Below are positions 1-13,210 of a stretch of 64,000 nucleotides of DNA, one piece after another (position 1 is the first letter of the stretch; each line of letters opens with the position of its first letter). The notes under the pieces are model-generated. The model ran no database searches and had not been told where the DNA came from. It saw nothing but the letters and a program-made list of their open reading frames with translations. This stretch comes from Anoplopoma fimbria. Its lineage: Eukaryota > Chordata > Actinopteri > Perciformes > Anoplopomatidae. Location of the stretch: NCBI RefSeq assembly GCF_027596085.1, contig NC_072456.1, forward strand, positions 16,010,744 to 16,074,743. The letters run 5' to 3'. The translations under genes and the position numbers were made by a program.

Positions 1-3000
1 TACCTCTTAATACTGTCAATGCTTCAACACTTTCACAAAGGGCTGTGATGAAAAACACCCTCACTTCCATTACTCGGCATATTAAGAAGACAAAGAAGTT
101 ATGATGGTGGTTGAGAAGTTTTTACCTCACCCAATGGGGCACTTTAGACAGAAATTATGCAATGTATTAAAATATTAGCACATTTAGCTGCAGAACAATG
201 GGGGTAACTCACTGATGGATATGTTATTATTCAAAGCACATCGATGACTCTAAAAGACTACAAGCTCGCTTCTGTCGTATTCTTTCTTTTTTTTCAATAA
301 CTAATTTGCCCATATGAAGTACCTGATGGCACTCTTCACCACTCTTAAACTCCCACTTTAGAATATGTTGTATGGGAATCCAGCCTTTGTGGTATTAAGT
401 ACATCACAGCTTGAGTAAAATTTAGAGAAAATGCTTTGAGCAAATCAAGTTACCCGACTATATTTTCCCTAAGCCATCTGTTAGCTATTGAACGCTGTTT
501 TGAATACTCTGTAAAAGAGCCCATAGCTTACTCATTATACAACACAACAGTCACATTCCCTCGCGCTCGCCCTCTGCCCCCCTTTCTTTCTGACTGTGTC
601 TTATCCTCTCTCTCTTTTTTTCTGTCTCTCTCTCCCCAGACCAATCAGTTAAGGAGACACATTACTTAATGAGGTAATTGGTCTAATGTCTCCGGGGTAC
701 AATGTGAAATGCCACAGTACAGCATGCTATTGTGGTTAAGTTTCATCCCAAAATCACATTATGCTACAAGGCATTGTTGGATGTCATGTATTTGGGTTTG
801 TCACACAGTTTATCATACACTTTCAGCTTCCTTGCTTTTTGTAGTTCTCTCCAAATTAAAAAGAAAGAACAAAAGTAGCAATGTCTTGCAAAGGTGAGTT
901 TATGGCATTATAGTATATGTTAAGATGGCATTTGCTGGTGGGAGCCAATGAAGCACTTTAACTGGCCGATTTCCATGATTATGACAAAACTGACAGCACT
1001 AAAATATGCTGCCATTGAAACGAAATGCTGTTCAACTGTGGGGGATCCTGATTACTGGTATGCGACCTTGTGGTTGACACGGAACCACAAAAGTAGTGAT
1101 CCCCTTCCAACCCTCTACAATTTTCCATCCATTTCCATTTGTTTTTCATTTGGAAAACAAAACTGTTCACCCTTTTCCTCCTGTAAAAACATGGCATCCC
1201 AGAAGGCTTTGCGGGAAGTATCAATCACTGAAATGGTTGTATTGTGATTACCTCAACACACCGTATCAGACCTGCTCTCTAAAAAGAAAACACCGGACAC
1301 CAGAGTTATGGCAGCAGAGATAACAGCAATGCTGTGTACTGTAGCTCAAACTAAAAACCTTATCTGTGACAGGATAGTGAGCATACATATTTGTCTGGCG
1401 ACAGTATATCCGACATAGCAAGTACACGGCTGTGGATAGAGGGTAGTGCAGAGGACCATGTCGGTAAATACAGTACCTCTGAATGAAACATGAGCCTTTT
1501 TGTCTGAGGAAACACACAGTGGAAACACTGTCAGTGTGTGGGAGAATGAAATCATTGGTTTGGAGAAAGGACTCCTATTGTTCTTTTAGCAACAATGTTT
1601 CTATACTTAATGGCCTCTTTCTTTTTTCTCATTAGCAACCACAAAAAGAACATCCAAGGTAGGAGACTGAAAAAATGTGGACTGACAAAAAAGGCCTTTT
1701 TTCAAATCATACCATTAATTTCATATTAAAATTTCAGTCTGTTAAAGTGCTCAACAAGTACAAGTATGTTTTGATGACAGATGTTAAAATATTTAATTTC
1801 TTCTTGATTATGGTGACTCTGGTAACTCCATTCAGCTGCTTCTATTGAACTGATGACAGAAAATGAACTCTCCCTTTTCTCACAGACTTTCTGGCAATGG
1901 CATGCATGTACAATGAATTAAAAATAAATTGCAGAAAAGTATGTAATCATTACAGCCATCATGGGATGCAGTGAACTCTCCATTACTGGCGGTTTAAGTT
2001 AACAACATATTACAACAAATTTATTAGGACTAAACCGTGAAGTCCTTTTTAGGTCAGCCCGATTAGATTTCAGATAAAGAGGATAAAAAAAACACTCTTT
2101 CAGACTCACCGTGTAAAAGGAAAAGTTGTTATTGTGTCCACAACCCAAGTCTTACCTCTGACCCTCAGATCAGAGGATTTCAAAGTAAATGACAATCAGT
2201 TATTTTTGTTTGTTGTTCATAGAAAGCTATGGGAAACCACAACATAAAACAGATGAATTTATAATTTGTACCTAACTAAAAAGTGGAATTCATGAAAAAT
2301 GGGTAGCAATTGAGAAGAAATTAAAGGTTTGGAAAATTACACATTATATTTTGCCAGGGGGAAAAAGATGTTACAAATGATCAGTTCATCAAGAATTATT
2401 TTCCTCCTGTATGTTCCAATGATGTAGAATCTCTCGGGGGCCTGTTTAACTCCATTTGTTTTACAAAGTTCTAATTAAGGTTGTCTCAAACCATTGTTCA
2501 TTTTCATTTCAAATGAATAGCTGACATTGTGTGTTTGACAAAGCTGGAATTCCTTCAATGAACAGCAGCAGTTTCATGTTCAAAGATAATAATACAACTG
2601 CCAAAAATGAAGTTATTACACCATGTTATCGCTACATTTGTCTCAAACTGTCATTGAGCTAACCACAAAAAACTAAGTCGGATAGGTGTACACAGAAGTG
2701 AAGCTTTTTTCCAATGAAGCCAGCACAGACTTCAGTACTGTTTGTTGTGCTATTTGAAGCTAACAGCTGGTAGCAAAACACTACCTGAATCAAGTACAAA
2801 TGATTGGTTGCTAGTACTGTTTTTGTACAGAAGTTTTTCCTATGACACAAATACATTTTATTCTTATTATTTTAGGGCCAACAGGTACAAAATCCTACTG
2901 TGTGCACTGTGCATGTGTCCAAAGTTCTTGATGCTTGACTTTTTTGTTGAATTATAAAATATAATGTGACATTACAAAGTTGAATTAACATTTACATGTT

Positions 3001-4244
3001 GTATACTGTATTTACATACATAAATAAATCTAATATATACACAGTATATTGTATATTCATATTTGTTGTCTACTGACCAAAGCATCAAAGCGTGTTCTAA
3101 CAGGTTCTAGCATAATTTAATAGTTTGGATTATGTATGAATAATAAGGTAAGATAAATAAGGATACAGCACTCTATACTGGTACTAACAAAGTCAAAGAC
3201 ACCGATCCCAGCCTCGCATTTTATTATTGTCTCTCCTGCAGTATTGTCATTCATTCCCTTCCAAACCTTTTAACACTTCGCTATCACCAACTTCCTTATT
3301 TTGTCAGAAGTTGTCAAGAGAGGGGAGAAAATGAACTGCAATGGGAGGAATTTCCTGTTGATGTCTCCGATATTTCCCTTTTCCCTTTTATGACATGTCT
3401 CATCCATTACTATAATAGCAGCGGTCTGCCACAACAAACATAAATGACCTGTTTCAGTGTGCTAAAGGGTGGAACAAGGACAAAAAGGTTAGGTTAATTA
3501 AACCTGATGAAATCTTGTTGCTTTACTCGTAATGGGCAGTTCACATTCATGTCAAATTGTACAACAACAAGTTAACTGCTGACCGGGTACATTTCCCCTC
3601 CTAAGTGGAGATCATTGTTACAGTCTTACAAGTCTCTTCCATTTATACAGCTGTGGATTTACAAGAAACGTACAGGCTACATTAACTCTGTAACAGCTTA
3701 ATGTAGCACCTAGGAATTCAATCCCGATCCTCTGGACCTCCGTAAATGTCAAGTCACTAACTAGTGAAACTTTGAATTTTTCTTTATGTATCAGAAAAGT
3801 GTATGGTCTCCTGTAGGTACTGCACATATTAAGCACTTTTTCTCCACCTGTGAGTGTGAGATCCTGCTTAGGGTTAAATCACCAAAAGGATGATATTGAT
3901 TTGTTCACAATGTTGTGCTTTCATTTATTAGATTTTTTTTTTTACAATTTGCTATGACACTATGGGCTCAAGACATAACGCTCTGGTGAAATCTCTTTAT
4001 TTTATTTGGAAAGCATTATTTATATAAAGGAAATATTATATGCCAGGGTTTTCAACTGTAGTGGATCACAACTGTACTTCTATGTTATGAACATTTTTAG
4101 ACTGAAATATTTGCAACATATTTGGCAAACATCAGGCTTTAAAAGTTCATATATTAACCAGACTCATCCATAATTTTATCATGTGCACACTATTGTAATT
4201 TATACATTTTTGCCCCAAGGACCAACCTTCAAACCTGTCATACT
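1..4244. other. Gene-free AT-rich unique sequence
   Basis: No open frame here exceeds 100 codons and none resembles a known protein family. The stretch is AT-rich and largely free of simple repeats, apart from an 11-base T run at 3933-3943 and pyrimidine-rich DNA at about 555-638. The pyrimidine tract ends in CCCCAG and is followed by a short exon-like island, listed separately. I recognise no transposon ends or RNA genes. Likely intergenic or intronic. Confidence 0.7.
640..673 (+). other. Possible 34-nt microexon (splice-site-like island)
   Basis: A pyrimidine tract running from about 581 ends in CCCCAG at 634-639, and 34 bases later GAG is followed by GTAATT at 674-679. The pair fits vertebrate acceptor and donor consensus. 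Of the three frames only one stays open across the island; it would read through codons for Q-S-V-K-E-T-H-Y-L-M. I recognise no protein in this peptide. Acceptor and donor look-alikes this close are common in introns, and 34 nt is not a multiple of three, so a real exon would change phase. Treat as a candidate only. Confidence 0.15.
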
Positions 4245-4302
4245 TCAATTCAATTCAGTTTATTTTGTATAGCCAAAAATCACAAATTTCAAATTTGTCC
4301 CG
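4245..4302 (+). repeat. Fragment of a common teleost dispersed repeat
   Basis: The stretch opens with a doubled CAATT motif (TCAATTCAATTCAG), followed by TTTATTTTGTATAGCC and then an AAAATCACAAATTT core. From memory this is the start of a very abundant interspersed repeat of fish genomes, which usually reads TTTATTTGTATAGCCCAAAATCACAA. Only about 58 bases are recognisable; the usual continuation (a GGCTTTACAATCTG-type segment) is absent, so this is a truncated relic. Superfamily not assigned. Confidence 0.6.
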
Positions 4303-6795
4303 GAATCCTCATACCATCTACTTAATGATGGTATTTGTCAGTCCTAGTTTCAGTGGTCAACTTTAGCCATCGTGTGCATGTTCTTGTTTTCACTTAACTT
4401 TTGCCTCCTCTCTGGCTCTGTGTCCCTCTGTTTATATGCCTCCGTCTCCGTCACTTTCTCACAGAGTGACACTGACTGAGGTGACGCCTGCAGTAGCATA
4501 GATACGGCAGAGCTAATGGATTTGTCCCAGGCATCTGAGAGACATCAGTGCCCAGCCTCAGAGGGGATGAAACACAAAGGCAACGAGTTTAAACGCTTTT
4601 CTCTTTCATCTTCATTTGGCCTCAAAAGAGACAAAAAAAGAAAAGTGACTGAACAACGTCTCACATCTCACCTCATCTACACCACAGCTCCCATCCATCA
4701 TCGATGGCAGTCTAAATCCCCATCCTTTAATTCCCTAAAGGAGGGCAGTTTGTAATGGGGAAGGTTTGTTAAAGAAAAATCCATTCCATTTAAAGTACAC
4801 AATTATCTAATTTTCGATGAAACCTCAAACAGCCTTTGTGACACATAGCGGCTGTTTCAAGTACTGATCCAGCTCAGTGATCAGATTTATAAAAACAGGA
4901 CCAAGCAAAACCTCAGATCCAAATCAGGTTTCAGAACCAGGGTCACTCACAAGGTGGAGAATAAATGTGGTGAGCTCACAAAATAACTTCCAAAATTGGC
5001 TCTTTTTTAACTTCTATGTAATATTGCTATTATTGAGAAAAAAATGGACTAAAGTCAATAAACACAGACATAAACCGAACTCTTGGACACATTTTGCTGC
5101 AATTATACATGTGCTTCATGATTAAAGACGTCAGATCGGCACATCGGTGGAGGGAGGTGGCTGGTTGAAAAACCAGATGTCCAGCAAGGATTTCTAAACT
5201 TTTTTTTTTACTTTTTAGCTCATTAAAATAAGTACAAGGGGTTTATAACATATACATGACTTTTGTCCTTAAACAACCATACAAATCTACCTATTGGTTT
5301 GTTTCGTTGCAGTACTTGTGTTGTTGTGTTGAGTTCATTGAAGTTTAAATATTTGTTGTAAAGTTGCCAAAACTAGAAAAAGTATGACAAATGAATCCTA
5401 GTGTGCCAAGGGATACAGTATTCTGTAATTTTGTCTAGCTATGAACAGTAACATTTTGGTAGTAACATGGCTCTACGCAAACGAGATGTGTCTGAGACTG
5501 CACACTGGAAATTCTTGAGATTCAAATGTATTCTTTCCGGTGTACTACAATATTGAACCATACGTGACCTTTCATTTCAAAATCAAAGTGGGTCAGTGTG
5601 GTTAACTATGTTCTAACACATAAATAAACTGGATTAGGGTGCCGTTATTGCTTATTGAATAATGAGTTGCACAAGTGTAATGCATTCCTGAGCAGACATT
5701 ATTGATTTACTGTTAGTCTCAAATCCATCCATAATTCATATTTAAGCTGCAGGCTCTTCCTTGATAGCTGAGAAAATCCCTTTAAGGCACGAGCGGGAGA
5801 CCTCAGGAGACTCGTGAAGCTGTAAGTGAAAACTGAAGCGACAGGAAATGAAAAGGGGAGCGAAGTAGCCAATCACCCAAAATTCCTGCCAAACGTGAAA
5901 CCAGGGGGTCGCAAGGTTAAAGGTGAGGGGTTTCTGGACGGGGAGCACAGCTGTGTACCATGAGGGGCACACAAAGACGCCCCAGCGTGACCCCTAAAGT
6001 CACAACTTCCACCAGGAGTCGCCCATAATAACACATCTGGGCCTGATTCCCCCTAGCAGGCAGGTATCCTGGCAGAACACAGGGCCTCCTTCTCCTATGT
6101 TTGTTTGTCATTTATTAACCTCATCCCAACCTCGCCGTACCCTTCTCATTAGAGCTGTGATTGACAACTCAAAATGCCAAACTCACCCTGAGATACTTTA
6201 CCAAATAACTACACTGCTAAACCTTTGTTTTCAAAATGAAAAAGTAGATTTAAAGAAGTATTATTATGATAGGATTTTATATAACTAATTATATTGATCT
6301 ATATTGGGTACCTACTGTTTGTTGGACTATTAAAGTCAGCCTACACTTTAACCTGTAAATACAACATGCAAAGTAAAGTCATCTGTCTGTTTGGTTTTGC
6401 ATTGTCCCTTTCAATGTATTGTATATGACATCTTGCTCGCACTGTACCACAATGCTGGACTTTGGTACTCATCATCATATCATGACAAATCTGCATGAAT
6501 TCCACCGAGACAGAATCGATATTGTATTTGTGATTGGTTCTTGATTGTTGCTTTATGTGAAACCGCGACCAAATTCCATTAACCAATCAAATCAGCTCTG
6601 CAAGAAACGACACAAAAGACTGATAACCTCTGTCGAGAGATCAAACGCATGATGAATTGCAAAGCTCTCATTTTTCATATGAGATGGCCTCCAGTCCAAT
6701 GACTTTTGACCTCAGGTCCCCTCTCGGATTTAGTGTGTTGGCATGTGTGTGTTTTCGAGAAAGGTTCAAGTGTTTTGCTGTGCTGCGGGTGCCTG

Positions 6796-6810
6796 TTTTT
6801 TTTTTTTTTT
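6796..6810 (+). repeat. T15 homopolymer
   Basis: Fifteen consecutive T bases, followed by TG-rich, loosely repetitive DNA to about 6860 (GCATGTG and TGTGTC variants). It could be the inverted poly-A tail of an old retroposon, but I see no adjoining element, so a slippage-derived run is simpler. Confidence 0.9.
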
Positions 6811-7692
6811 GCATGTGTCCAAATGTGTGTCTCTGTATGTGTCTGCATGCCTGCATGTGTAACAGATTTGAAGACGTTAGTTTAATCTACCCCCCACCAT
6901 CACTCCCCTCCGTCCTCATTAAATGCACATTCCTCATTTGGCTTGATGGTAGAGTGCCTGTCCAACTTCTGTCCAGGACAAGGCATAGGCTTTGAGAAAG
7001 GTAATGGGATACACTCTGAGAAGATGCTATAGTCCATCTGCCAGCACCAGTCAAACCAGTATCTGTGTGTTTTTCGTGCCAGCCCATCAACATTTCACTT
7101 CATTTGCATTCATTTTCAGGAGTTTGCATGTTTGAATATGTATTCTGACGCATATGCAAATGTATTTACTGTAGAAGCATAAACACATGCACATACTTAC
7201 AAGGGGGAATGTATCAGAGTATTTATGTTTTTAGTACATTTGCATTTGCCTGTATGTAATTGTGTGTATGTGTCCAGCGGCATCTCCTCAAACCCTGTCC
7301 TGTCCATGGCTGTGAATGCAGAGCAAGCCAATTTAGCAATAGTCACATCTCTGCTTCTCCTCAGTGGCATTATCATGATATATTTTATTTATCAGACGTT
7401 CTGCCATGCATGTTCTCTCACACCACCTGTTACCGATGCACTCTCCATGCCACTGAATGCAAACGAGACCTTGGCCCTGCATCTTCAAAGTACGTGCAGC
7501 AGATGTCTCACATCTCCCGAGACCGTATCTGAGAGGAATGGATAAATAAGACATAGGCGTAGAAATACAGATGGAGGTGGTGGTGCTGAGGAGAGGAAGA
7601 AGGGGACAGGGAAGGAAGGGATGATGCTGATCCTTTCCTCTCAGGCTCGGATAAGAAAGGGCAAGAGGAAACAATGTGACTGCAGGGCAAAA

Positions 7693-7726
7693 TGTGTGTG
7701 TGCGTGTGTGTTTTTTGTGTGTGTTT
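7693..7726 (+). repeat. Imperfect (GT)n tract
   Basis: A short GT-repeat stretch interrupted by GC and by a run of six T bases. It lies beside purine-rich DNA at 7566-7660 (GGAGG and GAAGG motifs). Ordinary microsatellite decay. Confidence 0.85.
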
Positions 7727-9052
7727 GAGAGTGAGATAGGGTTGTAAATATATCCAACAGGTCCCAAATTACAGTGGACTAAACTACCTATATGAATAAT
7801 TTTTATTCATTTATATAGTTGTTTTTTGGACATGGCCGATTAAACGCTGAAATCTCCTCTTTAACGTGTCTAAAGCAAATGACGCAAATTAATTATTACA
7901 CAAGTTAAGTTAAACTTGCGTAAGTAAAGTGAACCCAAAATTCACTTTGCGTTTGGTGTTAACACAGAATAAAGGATGAGTTATGTCCAATACAAAGTAG
8001 CTTGAATGAATTGTTGTCTTACCACAAAGGAAGGCTAAAGTGCTTTTACCTAATAAAAGGCCACAGTCGAATGCAGGAGAAAACTTGTGATGCAATATTG
8101 TTTAAATATGATGAATATTTTCACATCGTCTCTCCTGGGAGGCATTAATACTTTTGCACTCAATTGTTCACATGAAAAGAGAAAGAAATAGATTGTTAAA
8201 TTATTAATAGGAGCTAGTAGGAGAACTTCCTAACCTCCTTATTTACTCACCTCTACAGAGATGGCCAATCGCGTGAAGTGGGTGTGAATGTTGGATCGTC
8301 GTAAAGTTACAGGGATACAGCTCCCATAAGTGTTAAGTGACACATCACAGTATTTGAAAATTAAAAGTGATACTCCACTCAAAACATGATTCCACGAATT
8401 TTAACTCTACAGACAATGTAGGGGAACAAATATTCAGGTGGAAAAAAAAGTGTTTATTTGTTTGAAATGAGAATAAAAATGAGGTTTGGATCAACCTGGA
8501 TTTCAGCAAATCTGAATATAAAAATAAAAAAAATCTCATATATTTACTTGCAGCACTTCAGCAGCTTCTAATGCGTGGTTTTGTTTCACAGTAAAGATGC
8601 TATTGCAAAACTTGTTGTGGCAGAATATGACTCTATTGATGGTGATGAAACTGGTATAACGTCCAACCCTACCTTATTCCCTTTATCGTAAGAATATTCA
8701 ATCTTAATGGTTTAATTTCATTGAGCCAGTGTTGCCATAAATCATTGCACTTTGTTGGCTTACGGACCGTTTTATTCAAAAGTAAAACATTTATTTCTAG
8801 GTTTAGCCCAAGTCCACTTGTTTGTCGTGGCAAATGTGAAACTTTTAATGAGTATTTGATAAAGGCTGTATAAAAATCTGTACTTTCTGTCTACTTTTAG
8901 GAGTTATGTCTACAGCATTAACTTTGTTTGATCCAACTTGTAAATCTTCATTTTTTCGTGTCTCTGTTGCTTTGAAGAGATATTAAGGGCATGGTTATTC
9001 TGAGTGGTGCGTCTCGATAGAGTCTTTGGAGCTTTCTTGCTGGGTGTATGTC

Positions 9053-9073
9053 TGTGTGTTTGTGTGTGTGTGT

Positions 9074-9114
<41 letters not shown>

Positions 9115-9118
9115 CGTG
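9053..9118 (+). repeat. (TG)n microsatellite with interruptions
   Basis: A TG dinucleotide array of about 66 bp, broken by a TT near its start and by two TTCG interruptions (around 9073 and 9113). The same TGTTCGTG block occurs at both edges of the pure central run, as replication slippage or a small duplication would produce. Confidence 0.95.
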
Positions 9119-9149
9119 CTGTGGGGAGGGGGGTGTAAATTAGCAATTA

Positions 9150-9380
9150 TAAGGCTGGTTCACATCTTCTGAGCACGAATGGAGTCAGCAAATTCCTGCT
9201 GTCTTCCGCTGCCTCATTAACGTTCAGCCAGGGAGATGAGAACGGACAGAGAGTCTGGGGGTCTCCGTGGTTACCCTGGGTGAGACTCTAATCAATGATA
9301 TGCTCTCTCTCTTGATGGTGATGAGCTATTAATGAGCTTCCAACGCCAATGAGAGCTAATTATCAGCCTTCTGGAGGTTG
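9150..9380. other. Compact unique block resembling a conserved non-coding element
   Basis: The block is free of simple repeats and of closely spaced stop-free frames, and is rich in homeodomain-type cores: CTAATCAATGAT at 9298-9309, AGCTATTAAT at 9325-9334 and AGCTAATTAT at 9354-9363. The last two are near-copies of each other 29 bp apart. A GGTTACC motif lies near 9269. In fish such blocks beside developmental genes are often enhancers, but I have no alignment, so this is inferred from texture and motif density. Confidence 0.3.
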
Positions 9381-9437
9381 AGAAGAGAAAAACAAATGGA
9401 GGGGACATTGGATAAGCAGTCACAGAGAGTGGGGTGT

Positions 9438-9471
9438 TTTTGCACAGATATGGAAAAATATCTGTGCAAAA
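9438..9471. repeat. Perfect 14-bp inverted repeat (hairpin)
   Basis: The arm TTTTGCACAGATAT (9438-9451) is followed by a six-base loop GGAAAA and an exact reverse complement of the arm (9458-9471). Pairing stops immediately outside at 9437/9472. At 14 bp the stem is too short for a canonical animal miRNA precursor, and I see no transposon terminal features. It could form a cruciform or an RNA hairpin if transcribed. Confidence 0.95.
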
Positions 9472-12400
9472 CATTTTATTGCTTCAAGATCGATATTTTC
9501 ACAAGCTCTAGCGGCGGAGTGGAAAGAGCACCCAGCAGGAGTCAAACCGTTTTTAATTTACTGTCAGCAAATGTGTGGATGATCATTAAAGTAGTGAATA
9601 CATACTATTTCATTTTAAACATACTGGGAGAGGTTGACACGTCTCCTCCTGTCCTGCCCATTCTACCTACACATCCCCCTCTTCTGAGTGCATGTTGAGC
9701 AGCAAATACAGCCAAATATTGTAACTCTCTTTCGGTATCAATTAAATTGCAATAATTCTAGCTTTGAATACTGTCGCTGAGTATACATTTAAAATGTAAT
9801 GCATTGGAAAGTTTCAACTTGATGAGAATCTTGCAGGCAATTTTAATTAATTACAAAGCATTTTGATTTTGAATCATCTTTAATGATTTAATTTAACTCT
9901 AAAAGCTTCTTGATATGCTCCTGTCCAGTAACTGTACTGTTCTGTGGTTTGGGTTTATTTGACGCAACACGGAGAAGCAACTGTTGGTTCGAAAAAGCAA
10001 TGCAACTCCTAAAAAGGGGTTAGTGAGATGCTGCTATAGCATGAGTTTTATCAGAACTTTCTTCATTGAAAGAAGAGCAAACAATTGCACTAAAGGCTTT
10101 TTCTGTTAGAAATTATGTTTTTGCTCATGTCCCGACTGGCTTCAAGAGTTTTATTGAAAGATGGTTCATCCAATCACCTACCAAGTATTTTTAAAAGTGT
10201 CTGCACATCTCGAAACAGTTTCCAATGATGACTGCTCTGAAACAAAACATTTGGCGCTTCAGGTTAAATGAATGCTTCACAAAAGTAAACTCAGAACACT
10301 TGCATTCTGTGCTATTAAAACTTAACTGAGAAATATTTTGATTACATTTAAACCTGTTTTATAGTCAGGGTTTTGCTTATTCTAATAGATCAAACAAAAA
10401 ATAAATGGTGTTGTATAGATAAATAACAGAGATGACCAAAAATGTCCTGTCTTAAGAGCAATTTTAAAGGTAAATGGACTTTCTACCCACAAGCTTTTCT
10501 CCATTAGGAGAACAGAGAGAAGCGGCACACAGATAAATCCTCAATGACACACAACTGGGTTGGTGGAAATTGCTTTCAGTACTGTCATGAAAGTGAACCA
10601 AGTCACGCGGCTTTGAACGCTAAATTTGGATTAAAAACATATAAATAAAAACAAGAAGCAAAGTTTGAAACTGCTCTCTGAGAGGATTAAAGCAATCTTT
10701 AGCCTGCAGTTTTTTTCAAAGCACTCAGTGAGGTTGGCTATCACACTCCACTAATAAATTAGCCAATTACACAGTGGTAAGAAGGCTGTGGGATTACTGG
10801 TCATTAGTAAAAACTGCAAGCACTTTCTGATGCTGAGACAAAAGACACGCTAAACCCCACCCTAAAGCATGTCAATCTAAACAAAGGCTTATAATAATGA
10901 CTAAACCAACTGATGCTGGCTAGGCTGAGGCCTTTGTGGCTTCTGACAGCCTCCATTCCCTCCATTTAATATAAAACCACAATTAAAGCAAGAGCTAATG
11001 CACTTGAGGTCTTCACAATGGTAATGCCTGGCCACAATAAAGTACGCCCATTAAAACTGTAGCACCCACACTAGTTGCTGTTGGAGGAGGAATCTGAATA
11101 CACAACAATGCTCTAGATGAGCCTGAAAATGTCCCACTTACCAAAGTGATAAATACAAGGGCACCATCGTTTTTTGTCCTTTCATTCATTAGCCCTTGTA
11201 GCACATCTAACCCCTAACCCAAAGAGCTGGTTCAATGTGTATGCTAGCAGAGTAGGGAGTTTTTGGAACCTGTGAAAAAACAGCAGAAAGCTCAGCAGCT
11301 ACACTACTTGTTCTGCAATTCTGACTTAAAGACAGTTATTTGTGGAATACATTGTCAGTGGTTGTGCTTATCCTGAGAAGCCTGAGACTCTGAGTCATGA
11401 AACAATGTCAGAAGCTGGTTACATCAGAGACGGTTTGTGCAGGAGCAGTATGTTTTTTACATCCATCGCAGATAATAAGAGGATTCCACAAATCATAACA
11501 AGCATGGGTACGGAGCTTGACAAAGTGACAGAAAAGAAACAAACCAGCAGATGTTTGATGAGTGTTGAAGTGAACTCTCAATGCCCTCTAGGTTCCCCTT
11601 TCTACTCATTATAGCAACTGTGTCTGTTTTGTTCTAGTTTTAAAACAGAAAATCCAAGACATGTTTACTATAAGCTTATGTGCTCTTTTTTGCAATGCTG
11701 TGCCTCAAATAGACACATTGACAATGGGAGGCTGTACCAACAAAAGCTATAGAAAAGATACATCGGGGGCATTTAAGATATCATTTGAAATAGTGAGTTA
11801 TTTTCAGAACAGGGAGGCATTTTTGTATTTAATAGATGAATTAAAAAAACATTCATCCAAAGTTATTTACAAAACACTTTGTAATCTGGCAACAAAATCC
11901 CTACTTCTACCAGCAGCCCACAAGTTAAAAGGAAAAAGGCCTGCACAGTATTTATCAATTTAAAAGTCAAATGACTTAGGGAGAAACACTTAATTAGGCT
12001 TGTAGATGCAGTAGTATGATAGCACCTCATTTTCCTTCATAGAACAAACACAAGCCATTTAGAAGGAGCTTTTATCCAAGGGGCCCTACAAGGAACATGA
12101 GTGCATACATTCTCCTGAATCCTTAGTGTTTCTCTTGCTCACCTTACTTAAACTACATCCCCATTGTTTTATGGGTGCACTTAACAGCACGTAAACAGGC
12201 CAAGAGGCATTTACTGTCCTTTACAGAGCCCTATACCCAGGAAAGGGTCTTTTCTGAGAGGAAAGAAGCTGAATGGTTGCCGTGTCTCCATTTCCCCCCA
12301 TGGAGCCAACCTTCTGCACTCTCGGGTGGGGTCATGTTCTTAGCAGACAGTACAAGATGTTACTTTATACTCAAGGCCACACACAACATCACTGGCTCTC

Positions 12401-13210
12401 AGAGATGAGTGTATAAAGCCAGGACACAGCAGAGCACATTAGCAAAGGCCGAAACGAGAAGATGTTAATTATTGGTGGAGGTAGAATTTCAAGCATCGCT
12501 TTTCATGGCACTTCTCTTTTATTAGGTTCTGGATGAAAATCTGATGATGGATGAAAAAAGTGCATGTGCTTCATCCAAACTCCATCACTCTTACAAGCCA
12601 TCACTGAACTGAACCAAGGAATTATTTAATTTAAATCATGAACTAAAAATGTATCCTCATTCAACGGTTTACAAGCGATCAGTGCGCATGCAAAAGCCAC
12701 TGCAGTGCAGAGCCTGTTAAGGCAATAAAAGTACTTGTTATAGTATAGGAAGTTCTTAAGAATTTGAGTCTGACTCAAAATTGATATTGATGTAGCCATA
12801 TCTAAAGGTCTTGTATCGATTATCTTCCACGTATTAGTTAATCTTTATACCCGTAAAATACTCTTCATGCACACATGCAAAGATGAAAGCACACATTGAT
12901 CTTGGTTTCTGACATTCGTGGAAAAGCATTTGGACTAAGTAAAGCAGCCGTGTCAGATGACTATGTTATGGTTCCCTGTGGACTATAGGCCCCACGCGTC
13001 CATGTCATAGCAGACAAATCAACATCAGTCAAACACCGGACCTAAAATACTGCTAAAGCTAAAATACTGTACAAAAAAAAGAAACGGTGTGCTACATACA
13101 GTAAACATGCCAGCCCTATGGCAAGGCACCCAGATTGAAATGAACAGCCAAAATCATAGTTTACTCAATTATTTTACTCTATAAAGTTTTTAAAATAATG
13201 AAAGTTTTAT
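9472..13210. other. Gene-free AT-rich unique sequence
   Basis: There are many stops in all frames, and the longest open frames (about 100 codons, for example 9378-9698 and 11661-11963 plus) have no family resemblance. The DNA is rich in TTAAT, AATTAAT and similar motifs at 9830-9900. I find no transposon ends, no RNA genes and no long simple repeats. Confidence 0.65.

Larger units (their letters stand above)
4303..9052. other. Gene-free unique sequence with short simple repeats
   Basis: No convincing coding region. The 144-codon minus-strand frame at 7333-7767 is rich in Ser, Pro, Thr and His because it crosses GT-rich and purine-rich DNA, and it matches nothing I know. Simple features are a perfect CTGGTT-gaaa-AACCAG hairpin at 5161-5176, a 15-base T run at 6796-6810 and an imperfect GT tract at 7693-7726. 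The rest is plain AT-rich DNA in which I see no transposon ends. Confidence 0.65.

Noticed and set aside
3871..3900. AGGGTTAAATCACCA phrase resembling the left end of the MITE at 40994
   Set aside because: Only about 20 bases agree, with gaps; there is no right end nearby and the rest does not follow the family.
7333..7767. 144-codon minus-strand frame
   Set aside because: Biased Ser/Pro/Thr/His content comes from GT-rich and purine-rich DNA; no family features or splice context.
9438..9471. miRNA precursor reading of the perfect hairpin
   Set aside because: The 14-bp stem does not extend to the 22 or more pairs needed, and flanks do not pair.
12991..13004. CCCCACGCGTCCATG, similar to a cDNA-library adaptor
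   Set aside because: Partial match only, flanked by ordinary genomic sequence on both sides; coincidence.
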